From: Mesorhabditis belari
Lineage: Eukaryota; Nematoda; Chromadorea; Rhabditida; Rhabditidae
Length of the DNA: 64,000 nt
Assembly (NCBI GenBank): GCA_958450365.1
Contig: CAUEEP010000112.1
Location: 62,001 to 126,000, forward strand
Direction of reading: 5' to 3'
Positions 45,770 to 58,530 of the stretch are shown piece after piece (within the stretch, counting starts at the first letter, position 1; every line of letters starts with the position of its first letter). Both the position numbers and the translations under genes were made by a program. Under the pieces are notes generated by a model, which was not told where the DNA came from, did no database searches, and saw nothing but the letters and a program-made list of their open reading frames with translations.

Positions 45770-47420
45770 CTCAGGGGAAAGCGACCTGTAAAAGCCGACC
45801 TTTAACAGGTAGGTAAACGTCACATTAATAGGACTTAAACCCAAAGAGTTGCCCAGTTGTTTCCTGGATCACCAACGAAAATTCTCAAAGCCTCAGGGGA
45901 CAAATTCTCACTATATACGAACCTTTCCATGTTTACATTAACGACGAGCGCGCCGCCTGAGGTCAATTTGATAGTGGAAAAGCTTACAGGTCCGGATATC
46001 TGAAAACAAGAGAGCCGAAATGATTTCGATGAGTGAAGAGATGGTGAACAGAAAATGTGCAAGAACGAGTGTTTTTTCAAAAGTTTCCGAACAGACGATT
46101 CAGCTACGATGACTACTATCGACAAATTCTGTATCTGATGATTGCGCACTGGGATCGAATGAGAGTTATCATTTTCATACAAGCGAGAATTTCATTTCAG
46201 GAGTTATTTTTCGCCACAAACCAGTGCAGCAATGGCTTTCTTTGCCTGGGTTGAGTGATTGCAGTAGATCTGTTCCAGAAGATACGCATTGTTTAAGAAT
46301 AAAAGATTTGACAGAGGCTAGGGGATTTCAAGGAACTTGGATTAAAGCTGGAGTTGACGAGAAATTTGTGAGACTTAAAAAGAGCTCTACTAAGGGTGTA
46401 GTTCGACATAAAGAGCATTCATTGATGCATTCATTCACTTCTCTTCATTATCTTGCAAGATTCCAACTTATTGGGAACCGATCGACTATTTTATAATGAT
46501 TGAAGGGTTACTCAAAGTGAAAAAGAGTATTGAAGAAAACGATTTTGAACCAAACAAGAAGTTGGATTTCGATAGAAAATCTGCAAACTTTGAAAACGAT
46601 TGGGCAATATATAAGGCAAGATATTTCTGTAACACCTGGCTACATTTTCCAGTTCTGAAACCCACCTTAGCCACCTAAATTTGGGCAAATGTGGAACTGA
46701 ATAACTGACTGATATTGGATGTGAATTTTCAGTTAGGTGGTTAGAAGCATTCAAGCAACTTGATCATCTGGAGAAATTTCAAAAATCAAATAAAGAATTT
46801 GGGCTACATCATTATCAGGGTACTGACGAATCACAAAGAGAATTACATTGAACTGCGTTCTAACTATTTGCCACCGCGTTTGTTTGAGATGATCGAATAA
46901 AGGATTTCCCGGCTTTACCACAAAAGGCGTTCTGATGAAGTTGGGCCCAAAGGGATATTGGTCGGTAGTTATCTAAAAATAAACGGGATTACTTTTATTT
47001 TCTATAATATCCCCGAAAAAGAACCCGTTTCGGAAAGCCAAAAGATTTTCTTTGTGCAGGTTTTCATGGATCATCCAGGGAATTATCAACAATTTGAACG
47101 AATTTCCTGTTTCGATTATGATCTCAATTTTTTCACTGTTGATCCAGCGGAGTGTTTAAAAGAATTTAGGGATCTGACCAAAATTCAAAGAAACATTTGA
47201 TTCAAATCAAACAGGAATGATTAGAATTTCCACAGCTTCATCTCTTTTAATGACCACATGTAATTTCTGGAAATATTCCAGCAGATTTTTAACTTCTTTC
47301 TTTCTTTCTTTTCCTTGTTTTTCTTATTTCTTCTGTGGTATAGAAGGCGCTGAGAGGTTTGAATTTTAGAAAGTATCTAACTGTAAGGGGCAGAAGGTTC
47401 AATTTCCCATTGGGTTCCAA
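45770..47420 (+). pseudogene. Gene X, copy B
   Basis: Matches 21845-23530 block by block: EMVNRK and MQERVFF, RRFSYDDYYRQ, SLPGLSDCSRSVPEDTHC, TEARGFQGTWIKAGVDEKF, IEGLLKVKKSIEEN, then EKEPVSESQK and DHPGNYQQFER (46958-47200). The tRNA-like piece at about 47345-47420 is degraded. Several blocks present in copy A are lost or shifted. Confidence 0.45.
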
Positions 47421-47699
47421 ACTCGCCGCTATTTATACATTTTTCTCTCTTTCGGGCTCTCGGCCACACCCTTACTTCATTCATTGGGAACCGTGGGGGG
47501 GGAATCATGCAAAAATTATGGGCTTATATGAATAACCGTTATAAAAAGTCCAAAGAAATAAATTTAACATAATTTTGGAAAGTGGTTTTATTTATTGGCA
47601 GAAAAATGTTTTCGATTCGAGATCTCAGCTTCAATCATTAACATGTTCACCTGACAACGTTGATAATTCAATTTCTTAGATTTTTTTGTAATGATCATC

Positions 47700-48150
47700 C
47701 GATCATGGGAAAAGCAACGAATCGTCTCTTTTCAAATTTTGGTAGATTCTCCAGAGTCGATTGATGTACTTTTTCTGCTGAACCAATCGTTTTCAGGTGA
47801 ATAATTCAAAGTGAAATATACAAAAATTGCAAGAATTGCCAAAGAAATCGAAATAAAAGATAGCCAGCTTCTCCCCGAATTTTCGGAAAAAATGCTGGGT
47901 ATGGGTTTTGTAAAATTAGGGAACATAAGGTGAAGAATTGTTTTAATTCATCCGATCATCGCAAATGACCAATTTGTTGTGCCTAGCGATCATCCTGCAG
48001 TCGAGACGCCAATCACGATCTGAACCTATTTTTTCACTTGAAACCTTTAAGAAAACTAACTGTCTGTTGGATTGCCAAACAGATTTGCAAATTTCTGAAC
48101 GCAGAACCCGAGAGATCTTTTTGTATTTTTGATGATAAATCAGCACCGAG
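47700..48150 (-). pseudogene. Small membrane protein, copy in segment B
   Basis: 47732-47926 reads SFISISLAILAIFVYFTLNY then SPENDWFSRK, the same helix and motif as at 25394-25804, and then shifts. Upstream it lacks the Lys/Glu-rich exon. Confidence 0.45.
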
Positions 48151-48439
48151 CTTTATGTGAGTGCATGAAAACTAAAGTTCAATAAGATTAAAAATCTTTT
48201 GATGAAATCATTGAACCTTCTTGAACTTGAAATGTAAAAATAATTTTTAAATTTAACACTTCCATATGAGGTCGGGCAAAGGTAGTAGGGCTCTTTTGAA
48301 GAGGCGCGGAGATTTCAGGTTTTTCATCGTTGAGTTTAATCTGAAACCGATCTTGTAGTGATCTCTGGTATTTACTTTTATGTATTACCATAATAAGATG
48401 GGATTTTATAGCAGCACAGTCTTAAAATTAGACTGATCT

Positions 48440-50844
48440 TGAATGCCCAAATGGAATCTGATCACCAGCAGCAGCATTGTGAAATCTTCTCTCGCCACTC
48501 AACCATCTTGGCCAGAAGTTCTTGAGGACTCAAACGCTCATCTCCCTCATGATATGCCCAACAATCTGAATTTAGTAGAAAGAGAGAGAAACTACTCCTG
48601 CAGGGCGCCGCGCCTTCTCTATCGATCTATCTGCGCTCCCCATCCCCAAAACCGTGCCTTTCTAAACCTTGAATGACTATCAATCAAATCAATCCAAATT
48701 TTAGAGAATCTCACCTGGAGATCAATTTCCTGAATGGATGAACAAGTCTCAATCGAGTAGGTATCTTTTCCCATTTCTCTACTCTTAGGATCACATCATC
48801 GTTATCAATTGCCCGCCGGATTTTCAGCATTGTAGTCAAGATATGGATGTCTATAATGAAAAAGTTTTAGGGTGACCTATATCCAGGGGGATGACTCTAT
48901 ATAATATAGTAAGGCATAAGGCCCTACCTTAGCGGTTTTGCCGGATATTATTATGTCTATTATTATTAACTATGCTATCTGCTCCTCAAAGAAAAGGAAC
49001 CCACAGGGGCTAAAAAAGAACTCAATAAAAATTAATTCGAGATATTCCTGAAAAATTTTTTTTGAACAAAGCACAAAGCCAAGAAAGTCTAAGCTTTGTG
49101 TAAAGTTTAGTTCTCTGATTTCATATCTTTTTCTGAATGGCCATTTCAGCTCAGTTTGACCTTAATCTGATGGATTGTTCTGTCTAAATTGGTGCGATCG
49201 TAATCTATGCCTGGTAAATAATGGGCCACTCTGTGGGCAATGGGATACGTTTCATTACATTAGTATTAAACTCATCTGGCTCCCAAAGTCAGACCAAAGG
49301 TTGGGCAGAAAAAGAACTCGGCAATTAAATTTAGACATTCCAACAAAACGGGGTTTCGTAGAGCACAAAGAAAGTCCAAGCTTTGTGCAAAGTGAAGTTT
49401 GTTGATTTATCTCTCTTTTTCTTGAATGGCCACTCAGCTCTACTGTTTGATCAATCTGATGAATATACTCGGGTTCCTTGAAGTGATTTGCATCTAAAAT
49501 ATGCAGATCTCTGTAGCCACTCTGTAAGATAACTTGAAATTTCTGCAACCTTCTCTGAAGATGAGCGTTACTGAATCATTCCCACATTATACTTGTCATC
49601 TCGCCAGAGATAGCGTAGCAGGTACGCTGCCGCTGAACAATACGACCGCCGCCGGGGGAGTCGACCAAATCTCGAGCAGGTAGGTGGCGGCAGGTAATGG
49701 CAGCTTTTAAAGTGTGGTAATGTTGTGTACATGGATGCAACCTTCAGTTTTTTTCATTTCCCAAAGAGCATCCATTCATTATTTCATTTGATTTTTCAAG
49801 TAAATTTGCTCACCGAATTTAAAGTAATGAAGAAGACTGTTCCTTACACATAGCCGCGCTGCATGCTGCTAAAGTTGTAATTGCTGCTTTTCCTCCCCAG
49901 GTGGCCAGAGATGTTGAAATCAATACAGACGCGAATCCGTTGTATTTGTCGAACATCGAAATATCGAATTTTTTTCTACACCCATCATTTTCTTCCTGAT
50001 CTCACTTGAGAGGCTCAGAGGTCCCATGAACGAGCTCTTTTTCTTTCAAGCATAGGAACACTGTGGCTGTAATTGCTCCATCCAAAGGATCTATGGCGAG
50101 AGATGTTGTAAAGTGTATGCACTTCCCATTTTTCAATCACACATAGAGATTCTGATTGTACATCCATTTTACTGTAGTTCTTCAGTGTTTTCAGTAGTAA
50201 AGATTCTAGCTTTATATTCTGACTCATTCACAGTAAAAAGATAAAGTCTGGATGTTCTACAGAAAGCCTGGAAGTCACATGTGCGCCACATGTGCGTTAA
50301 AACTCAAGATATGGGTTTAATGATGGGTTTAACTGACACTAGCTGTGAACTTTGAAACATTCTGATTTATCCGAAGCCTTGTGCAAAAGCAAAAAATCTT
50401 TTCAAAGTCAATGAATACAAAGAAATTGGGAAATCACCTTGATAAGCGTTCCCAAACAGTACAACTAAAGTGCCAAACCTTTCAAGGAATCAGTTCTTTA
50501 CAAAATGATTCCAAGTATCTGGAAGGCTTTGATTACATTTAGAGTTTATTCAAATCTTACCCCAAACTTGCAATCTTTTTAACATGTTTATGCTTATTTG
50601 CTTCCTTTACATTCTCCTGTAGACTGTCTATTATTTTTATATGCACATCTTGGCTGACTCCTAATCCTAATAAGTGAATTTTGGCAATAGTTTGTACAAT
50701 TTTAGAAAGCTTTCTCTGATTTTAAAACCTACTTGTTCAACTTATTGTAGGAAACTTTTCTTAAAACCGTCAGCCTCAATCTGGAGCTTTCTTCTCGAAT
50801 TCATCTAGGCGGAAACAAAAATCTGAAAGAGCTTCAGGAATCAT
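48440..50844 (-). pseudogene. Protein kinase 2, copy B
   Basis: Starts at ATG 50844 (MIPEALSDFCFRLDEFEKK). LKEKELVHG is in frame with VFLCL, unlike copy A, but the HRD is damaged by a lost base just after. DFG, subdomain IX and XI exons can be traced with many indels. Two mariner-like fragments (48980-49200, 49250-49510) lie within. 49600-49700 contains a GC-rich stretch with no match in copy A. Confidence 0.5.
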
Positions 50845-51304
50845 ACCGAAAAAGTAAATACGAGAATGGAGAGCTATCGCAAATCTATTTTTTTGCCAAT
50901 AAAGGCAAGGAAGGTGCTTCTAAGACATAGTAAAACCTTTAAAATCGATTTCTTGTATCAGAAAACACTTTAAAACGTTTTTGCTGCAAAAACTCTTCGA
51001 AAGTTTATTGAAGTGGAGACTTTATGAGTGTTTCATTACGGTGTTGAGGTGAAATGGGTTTCCTTTTCTTTGGCTTTAGTTTTTTGGGTTTTGCCTATTC
51101 ATTATATTTCTTCATAAGGCTCGATCAACCAAAATCGGAACAAATTTCTGAAGAAAACATCGTTGCAAATATTCGTTTTCAAATATCACGATTTAATGAA
51201 TGTAAATCTCTGGATCTGGGCCAGTTTTGTCTCGCGTAAAAATGGGGGGCGGTATATATTCCCATTCTGCTGCAGGTACAGTGGTATCAAACAGGAGAGA
51301 CACC

Positions 51305-51660
51305 CACCTTAAAAGGTCTCTAAAATATATCTGTTATTTCATAATTACACATCAAAACAAATGATATTTAATGCTAATAACAGAGAAAATCATTCTGAAA
51401 ATCTGAAGATATTCATCTTCAATTCGATTATAGCCTTGCTCAAACTAGTATAGTGATTTGATATTGAAAATCAGCCAGGAAGATTTGAAAGAAATTTTCA
51501 AGATGAGTGCATTAAGACGCTTGAAACGTGTTGGCGCATTAACGATACAATTCCAGAAAGTCTTTTTTTAATCAATCTATCATTTATCAATCTGATCAAT
51601 CAATCTATTTGTCTTTTTATATTATTTTTACCATTGCGAAAACGAAGAGACTGGGGTAAA
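51305..51660. other. Stretch without a supported gene
   Basis: End of the cassette flank, then unique AT-rich sequence. Nothing recognisable. Confidence 0.3.
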
Positions 51661-51799
51661 GCTTTTCTGAAAAAAAGTGGAAATTTCCCGGGAAAATCAT
51701 CCAGCTATTGCCTCTTCTCTCATACTTTCAAAATTGATGAGCCATTTTGTATTTTCTGATCTTTATGACTTAGATTGGACCGAATACAAAAGCTTGCAA

Positions 51800-52334
51800 A
51801 ATAAAGTCATTTTCCGAGAGTTTCGGCTATCAAAAGCCAGTCTTCTTCGACTGGGATTGATGCCGAACGAAAAATTGACCAAACGAAAGGGTATGTTAGA
51901 ATGACGATTGTTTCGAAGATCGCGAACAATTCCTTTGAGGCGAGGTGAAAGGAAAAATCTGCTAATCATATAGCTAGAACATGCTGAGGATGAAGATATA
52001 CTGTTTTTCCAGAAGATCATCGGGAAAACTTTTTTCAACAATTTTGTCTTCGACGCGCGCTATTAAAAGAAGATTGTCAGCCTCAAAAATTTCTCCGATT
52101 TTATCAATAACTTTTAGAGCTTGTTGGTTTTTCCGATGATGTTTTGTCTTTATCGTATTTTTGGCAGCTGGCGATTAGCGTAATTCCCAGCTTTTCTTTC
52201 TCTCGCCAAAGGAATTTTTCGCGATCTTCGCTGAAACAATCGTCATCTAGCATACTTCCATAGTTGCTTTTGGCTTCCATTTTGATCATTATTTTTGTTA
52301 TTATTATGAAGAAAATATAAAAGCGAATCCACAT
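51800..52334 (-). CDS. Unassigned gene, two or three exons
   Basis: Exon 1 (52334 to about 52120): a hydrophobic start (FYIFFIIITKIMI) that could be a signal anchor, then MEAKSNYGSMLDDDCFSEDR and EKFLWREKEKLGITLIAS, an acidic and basic mix. Exon 2 (about 52110-51990): IDKIGEIFEADNLLLIARVE, then DKIVEKSFPDDLLEKQYIF. A third exon at 51975-51800 is open in two frames. No domain recognised. A piece of it (DKIVEKSF and a following block ending SGQRNCSSDLR in another frame) recurs on the plus strand at 54340-54480. The start codon choice is uncertain (ATG at 52334 or 52278). Confidence 0.35.
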
Positions 52335-53480
52335 AACAAAATGCAGAATCAGTGAACAGAATTTTCTTTAAATAAAACTTCAAAGACAGCATCAAGAGAG
52401 TCGAGAATAGCTGACTGGTGCGCTAAAATATCAATGTTATGCGCTAGAATTTAGTTGCACTAGATGTATTTGGCTTAAAACCATTATTGAGCACTTATTA
52501 TTCAGTTAAGAGAATCTGTTGGTCAATAAAATATCTTCGAACACAGAGCATGATGTCGCCCTTTTCAGAAATGGAAACTAAAAAAGACAAAAAGTTTCTC
52601 AGAATGTTCCTTGTAAACTGCGATTCTCTGAGTCAATGATTGGGACAATCGTTTTGGTAGACGTTTATACAAGGCTATTATACATTATTATTACTTAATA
52701 TGTTTTACTTTATGCCTTTTACTTTAATTACTGTACTTTAGTGGGGTGGATCGGAATGATCCTTACTTTAACAATATGTAAATCAATGATTGGTTCAGGG
52801 TTTCTCTGATCCACCTTGTGCACCTGTGGAGGTGCTGTGTTTTCGGAGCCTCTCCAACCAGAAATGGGAATTGAGTCGATGGACAGGGCAGCATATTTCT
52901 CCCACTTGAAATTTCCAGAATATCTCTGTTTATCTAATTTTCTTTTGAAAATTTAAACGGTTCTAAAGTTAAAATTCAATCATGTGTAGCCAGACTGGGG
53001 GGCACTGGGTAATCCTTTCTGCAGGTCTCGGTGAGGTTTCGTATAACGTCGATGGTGAATCAAAATGCATGAAACGGGGTTCTTGCGATCCGCCCCTGGG
53101 TGACGCGGTGAGAGAGTGGTGTAAAATGAGAGAGAGCATGGCATATGCTAGAGAACGATGCTGAGTAACTGCACACTCTTTTGTGAGAGCTCAATGGGAG
53201 ACCTGATGGGTGGGGCAGCATGTTTCGATTAACACTATTTAAAGTCCTCTTCACTCTCTTTGCCCTTATTGCAAACTAGGGCATTTGATCTTATTTACTT
53301 TTACAATTTCTTCATTTTTTAATATCAAACTGAGCCCAAACAATATGGTGATTTTTTTCTGATAAAGATCAATAACAAGCTGGACGCATTCTAGCCACAT
53401 GAAAATAAAAGTGTTTCTATGCTCTTTGCATTAACCAGTATTGGTTCAAAAACCTCTTGATTCACTAAATTCCGAATTTT
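52335..53480. other. Gene-poor region with two related blocks
   Basis: TCYCYAACCAGAAATGGGAATTG and GGACAGGGCAGCATATTTC at about 52850-52900 resemble the block at 53190-53230 (CAATGGGAGACC, GGTGGGGCAGCATGTTTCG). An open plus-strand frame lies between them (52982-53164) with scattered cysteines; I cannot support it as a gene. Confidence 0.35.
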
Positions 53481-53620
53481 TAGCTTATTTCCGATGGTTT
53501 TTTATTACAATTATTTCCAGAGCAAAGAATTGAGATATCCAAAAAAAAGAAAAAAGAAAGGGTTTCAGCTTGAAAAAAAGCTACTAAAAGATCTGACCAC
53601 CCAAACCATACAAAAGACAC

Positions 53621-53641
53621 AAAAAAAAAAAAAAAAAAAAA
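53621..53641 (+). repeat. Homopolymer A tract
   Basis: An uninterrupted run of about 21 A after GACAC, preceded by A-rich sequence from 53540. Could be the relic of a retroposed transcript end, but no source gene is recognised upstream. Confidence 0.7.
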
Positions 53642-54940
53642 ATCATGTTCAAATAGCACAAAAAGCAGGTGTGTGGTGCAGAGCTTTCTCATGCCTTGCC
53701 CTTCCTGAGTTTTTAGAAACTTTTAAATTTTAGAATCTTCTGGGAAATTCACTAAAAAATTCGACTATTCCAGGGGCATTGGTCTTTCTTGTACTGTAAA
53801 TATGATCTCCTCGGCCAGTTCGTGTGCATCTTTTCTTGTAGATGATAAGGCGTCAAGTCCCTTGATCAGTCAAGTCAAGTCAAGATCCTTCCAAGGCAAG
53901 ATGATAAGAGGTGAAAATTATATTCCTTGAAGTAAAGGCTGGAATCAGATTCATCCAAATCTGTCTATAGAGCTTGAAGTCTTTAGTTTTTTTGGTTCGT
54001 CGAGTCAGAAGTCAGTGATTTCGGGTGGGGGAGATGCTCAAAGCATTACAGTTGCTCGCTGGAGCTAAAGTTGCAGGTGCTGCACTTTAGATTTCCATTT
54101 GTTAATATTTAAAAGAGAATTTTGATGGTATTGTTTCAAAGAATTGTTTCCAAAGTTTCTTAGGGTTTTGTAGCAATAAATGCTTGCCTAAATCGTATTT
54201 TTCTTTTTTTTTACGAGATGATGGTATTTTTTATTTATTTTTTGATTTGTATTTGATTCCTGGAAAGAGCAGTATGTTTTTAAAGTTGATGAAATCTGAG
54301 AATTTTTAGGCACTGACAATTTTCTTTTGCTTGTCAAAGACAAAATTGTTGAGAAAAGCTTTCACGACAGATCTTCTTTTTTAGTTTTACTATCTTCATT
54401 CTCCTTAATTCTAGCTATAGATTGCAGTGGATTTTTCCTTTTTTCTGGCCAAAGGAATTGTTCAAGTGATCTTCGTAACAATTCTCACAAAAGTCTGAAA
54501 ATCTCCCCCTCCCTCCCTCCCTCTGTTAAAATAAAAGCCAGCTACATGCGTGACTTTATAAAAGCTTCCCTTTTAGGAATAAATTGGTTAGGACTTTGAT
54601 GTTTTGATTTCTGGAGTTAGGGGTCAGTGTACACGTTGTACACGCCAACGTGATGTGTGATGTAATAATTGAACAGTTTATCGTCCTTTGCATCAATCTA
54701 TATTTCAATACAGATCTCTTCAATTCGTTTGGAAGGAGCCATAGTGAGAGAAAAGAGAGAGAGAAGAGAGAGAGAAAGAGGAGATGAGATTTGAGACGAG
54801 CAAGCTGGGAACGATAATTCACTACAAATGAATTAGAAGATGAAGACTGAGATTTCGGATGATTTTCTCTGTTATTGAAAAATAAATATCAACAGTTTTG
54901 ATGTGTAACTGTAAATGACAGATATATTTTTGAGACATTT
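53642..54940. other. Gene-poor region with simple repeats
   Basis: Contains AGTCA repeats at 53866-53885, a GA-rich tract at 54748-54786, a CCCTC repeat at 54506-54522, and at 54327-54480 a copy of part of the gene at 52 kb. No full exon set. Confidence 0.4.
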
Positions 54941-55373
54941 AAGGTGGTGTCCTCCCAATTTGATACCACACTATGCCTGCAGCAGAATGAGACACCATTT
55001 TGCCTTGAGAGATTTTTCTAGCTGAGATCCAAAGGATTTATATTCACATTACTGCCTGGGCCAATAAAATAGAGATGATTTGGGCAGGTATTTGACAAAG
55101 TTTTCTCGTGAAATTTGTTCTGATTCTAGTTTGATCGAGCCTTATGAAGAAAAGATGACTAGCACTAAAAGCGGGAAACCCATTTCCTCGCTGACGTGTG
55201 GCTCCACAAAGTCGTCACTTCAATCAACTTTCGAAAGTTTCCCCAGCAAAAACGTGCGACACCAGCCCTGATAAAGGAAATCGATTTTAAAGCTTTTTAC
55301 TATGTCTTTAAAGAATTTGAGTGCAAATAGATCATTGATGCTAAGCCTTCCATTCTCGTATTTACTTTTCAAA
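54941..55373 (+). repeat. Kinase 2 upstream flank, copy C
   Basis: Inverted copy of 28440-28960 and 50930-51340; shared blocks include GGTGGTGTCCTCC, TGCCTGCAGCAGAATG and GTGTGGCTCCACAAAG. Confidence 0.55.
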
Positions 55374-55852
55374 ATGATTCCCGAAGCCTTTTCGGTTATT
55401 TTCGCCTTGCTCTTTGCTTTGCGCGATTATTTTGTCTGCTTCAGATGAATTCGAGTAGTTGTTCCGAGATTCAGGCTATGGTTTTGGGAAAGTTTCCGAC
55501 AATAAGTTGAACAAGTAAGTTTTGAAATCAACCTTTCTAAAGTTGCAGAAAATATTACAAAAATACACTTGTTAGGAGTAGAATTTAGCCAAGATGTGGA
55601 CATAAAAATGATGGAGGATCCAAAGGATTTTCTTCAAGAAGGTGTCGGTTAGTATAGACATGTCAAAAGATTGCAAGTTTATTGCTGAGGTAAGATTTGA
55701 ATAAACTCTAAATTCAATGGAAGCTCTTTCAGATACTGGGAAACCATTTTGATGGGACTGATTCGTCGTGAAAGGTTTATAACACCAATTCTGAGTTGTG
55801 CTTGGCTTGGGGAACGTTTTAACAGGGGGATTTCATGACTTCTTCGTATTAG

Positions 55853-57003
55853 GTTGTCCAATAAGTAGTGCGTGTTACTTATTTCGAAACTATTATGAAA
55901 TCGCTTGGAGCAAATGTATGCTCTTTTTAATCATCAGCATCTTGTGTTTATTTTTATATATTATTTTAGGCTGGATTTGCCTTTGTTTTATAATAGATAT
56001 GTTGTTTTCGCAGATCAAAGATAAAAAGTTTGCTGTCCGCGCATCAATGCGCTGTATGAATTCAACGAGGCAAAACCGCAGCGGGCTGCTATCGAACTAT
56101 CTGTGCCGTATTTGGAGGGGATTCACTTCACAATCAGTCTGAGCCATGGCTGGTTTAAACGATTTAGTGACGGAAACGAGTCGTTAGAGGATTGAGGAAA
56201 CGCGCTGGAAGGCCAGTCGTTTTTGATAACGAAGCTTTGCTTAACACCGTTGAGTCTGATCCAACTCAATTTTTTCGGGAGATAGTTTAATTATTTGGCT
56301 GTTCCAAATCAACAATCGACAATCATCTCCATGGGATTGAAAAATTTAATCGATGCGGGAGGCGGCTTTTCCACAAATTGAGCGGAAGCGGACAAAGCTG
56401 CTCTGGGCCAATCCCTAGGTTTTTCATTGGCTAACAAACAAAGAACTCTGGTTTTATTGATTCCATCGTTACTGCGGACGAGAAGGGGATTTCTTTTGAC
56501 GACGCAACGAGTGAAGTACCAGTCGACGCCGCCGGAGATAAGACCCGAAACCGACGCCAAAGCCAGAATTACTGTAAAAGAAGACGATCCTGTGCTGAAA
56601 TGGTGGAATTCTTTAGCATTCGAACGGTTCGAAGTTCTAAACCCCGGTCAAATGGTCACTGCTGACTTGTACTCTCAACAATTGGAAAGAGTGCAGCAAG
56701 CTCTTTGTCAAAAGCGAGAGGACACTTCGATGATTAAACGTGGAGTTTGACAATGCTCGTCCGCATATTGCAAAAATCGCACAGCAGAAGATTTGGTAAG
56801 CTTGGATGGTCGACTGTCCTCCATCCGCCCGTATAGTCCGTGACCTGGCTCCATCTGATTTCCATTTGTTCCGTTCTGATGGCGCACGCTCGTGGAGATA
56901 ATATGTTCAAAAGTGTTGACTGAGGTCAAAAACAGATTTGACGATTTCTTCCTCATCGAAACCAGTTTTTTTCTACTCACAGACGGACTTCACTTTACAT
57001 TGT
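55853..57003 (+). mobile_element. mariner element (irritans/mauritiana-like), decayed
   Basis: Begins with TTAGGTTGTCCAATAAGTA next to TA, the usual mariner end. Protein pieces in order: AAFGEDSLHFTISLSHGWFK-type HTH region (KTAADCH-related), GRPVVFDNEALLNTVESDPT, EIV and STIDNHLHGIEKF, DSIVTADEKGISFDD (first catalytic D), MVTADLYSQQLERVQQAL, DNARPHIAKIAQQKI (second D), then LAPSDFHLF (third D of DD34D). Stops and shifts break the frame, and the right terminal repeat is missing. Confidence 0.75.
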
Positions 57004-57439
57004 GACTTTGGGCTTTCTGTAGAACTGTCAGGACTTTATCTTTTTACATTGTGGAATGAAATTATCAGAATATAATTGCTAGAATTTTTACTACTGAAAA
57101 CACCTGAAAAACTAAATCCACCATCACTGAAAAATTTCTATAAAATGAATTGTAAACAAAATCTCTATAGTGATTATGGGCATTTGAGTCAGCAGAGACT
57201 TTATAATATCTTTCATAATGTCCTTGGGATGGAGCAATTGGCCTCGGTGTTGCGCTACTCTGGAAAGAGAAAGAGCTCGTTCATCGGGATCTCCGCTTCC
57301 TCAAGTGAGATCAGGGAAAATGATGGAGCTAAAAATGTACCAGTATTCTGACAACCCGACAAATACCGCGAGATTCGCGTCTGTGATTTCGGCATCTCAG
57401 CCTGGGAAGAAACTGTGGTAAGACGATGTTTGGAACAAT

Positions 57440-58530
57440 GGGTTTCACGGCGCCAAATCTGGTGAGCAAATTTGGTGAAAAATCAACAATGGAACAATGA
57501 AATGAATGATTGAGAAATGAAAAAACTGTTTGTTATTCACTTTAATTGCACAGCATTAAGGCACTTTTGAGAAATCCAAAGACTCCAACAATTCAGTCGA
57601 TTCACTTCGCCGACTGTCCAGATGCCACATGTACAGTGTGGGGATGATTCTGTGGCCACCATCTTTCAGAAAGTCGGGTAGGGATTTCGGGTTATCGATA
57701 GAGTGGCTTATTATTTGGGGGGTAAATCACTAGATTCAGACAGAATAATCCATCTCATCATCGGATTGAGATCCGGCGAGCTGAGTGGCCATTCAGAAAA
57801 AGATATGCGAAATCGGGAAACTTCATTTATATTAATAAAGCTTGGACTTTCTTGGCTTTAGTTTTTTTCAGCTCTGTTTTGCTGGAATGTCTAAATTTAA
57901 TTTTTGAGTTCTTTTTCTGCTCAGTGCAACTCTGGGGAGTGTTTAGATATTTAATATTAATAGACAATGTATCGTAAACTGTAGTAGAACTGGCCGGAAC
58001 AGTCGGTTTCATTGCGCCAAACCTGGTGAGAGAAGCAAATTTTGAGAAAAATCAAATGAAATAATGAATAGAATGATTGGGCAATAGAAAAACTGATGAT
58101 TTGGCTTCACTGTACAGCATTGTTAGCATCTCTTTGAGAAACCAAAATTCATCAATTTAGTCGACGATCAATTGGGGGATCATCGAGATGACATGTATAG
58201 TAAGTAAAGGGGATGATTCTGCAGGCAAACTCATCTTCAGAAAGCTTGCAAAGATTTCTCGCTACTCGACAGAGTGTTACTACATATCTGGTCTACTTTA
58301 TTTTAGGGTCAAATCACTAGACTGGACAGAATAATCCATCGGATTGGGATCCGATGAATTGAGTAGCCATTCAGGAAAAAATGATAAATTCGGGAAATTT
58401 CATTATTTCCAAAGCTTTGACCTTTCTTGGCTTGTGCCCTGAAGCCCCGGTTTCTGTTGGAATGTCTAAATTGTACCCTTGAGTTCCTTTTTTTTGAGTT
58501 CCCTTTTTCAGTGCAACCTCTGGGGAACAG
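57440..58530 (+). repeat. Tandem duplication inside kinase 2 copy C
   Basis: 57440-57950 and 57985-58530 each hold the APN-type exon end, the subdomain IX exon and the minus-strand Tc1/mariner fragment in the same order. They differ at roughly one base in six. Confidence 0.6.

Noticed and set aside
52982..53164. Short frame with several cysteines
   Set aside because: No signal peptide, no acceptor or donor, and repeated flanks suggest non-coding sequence.
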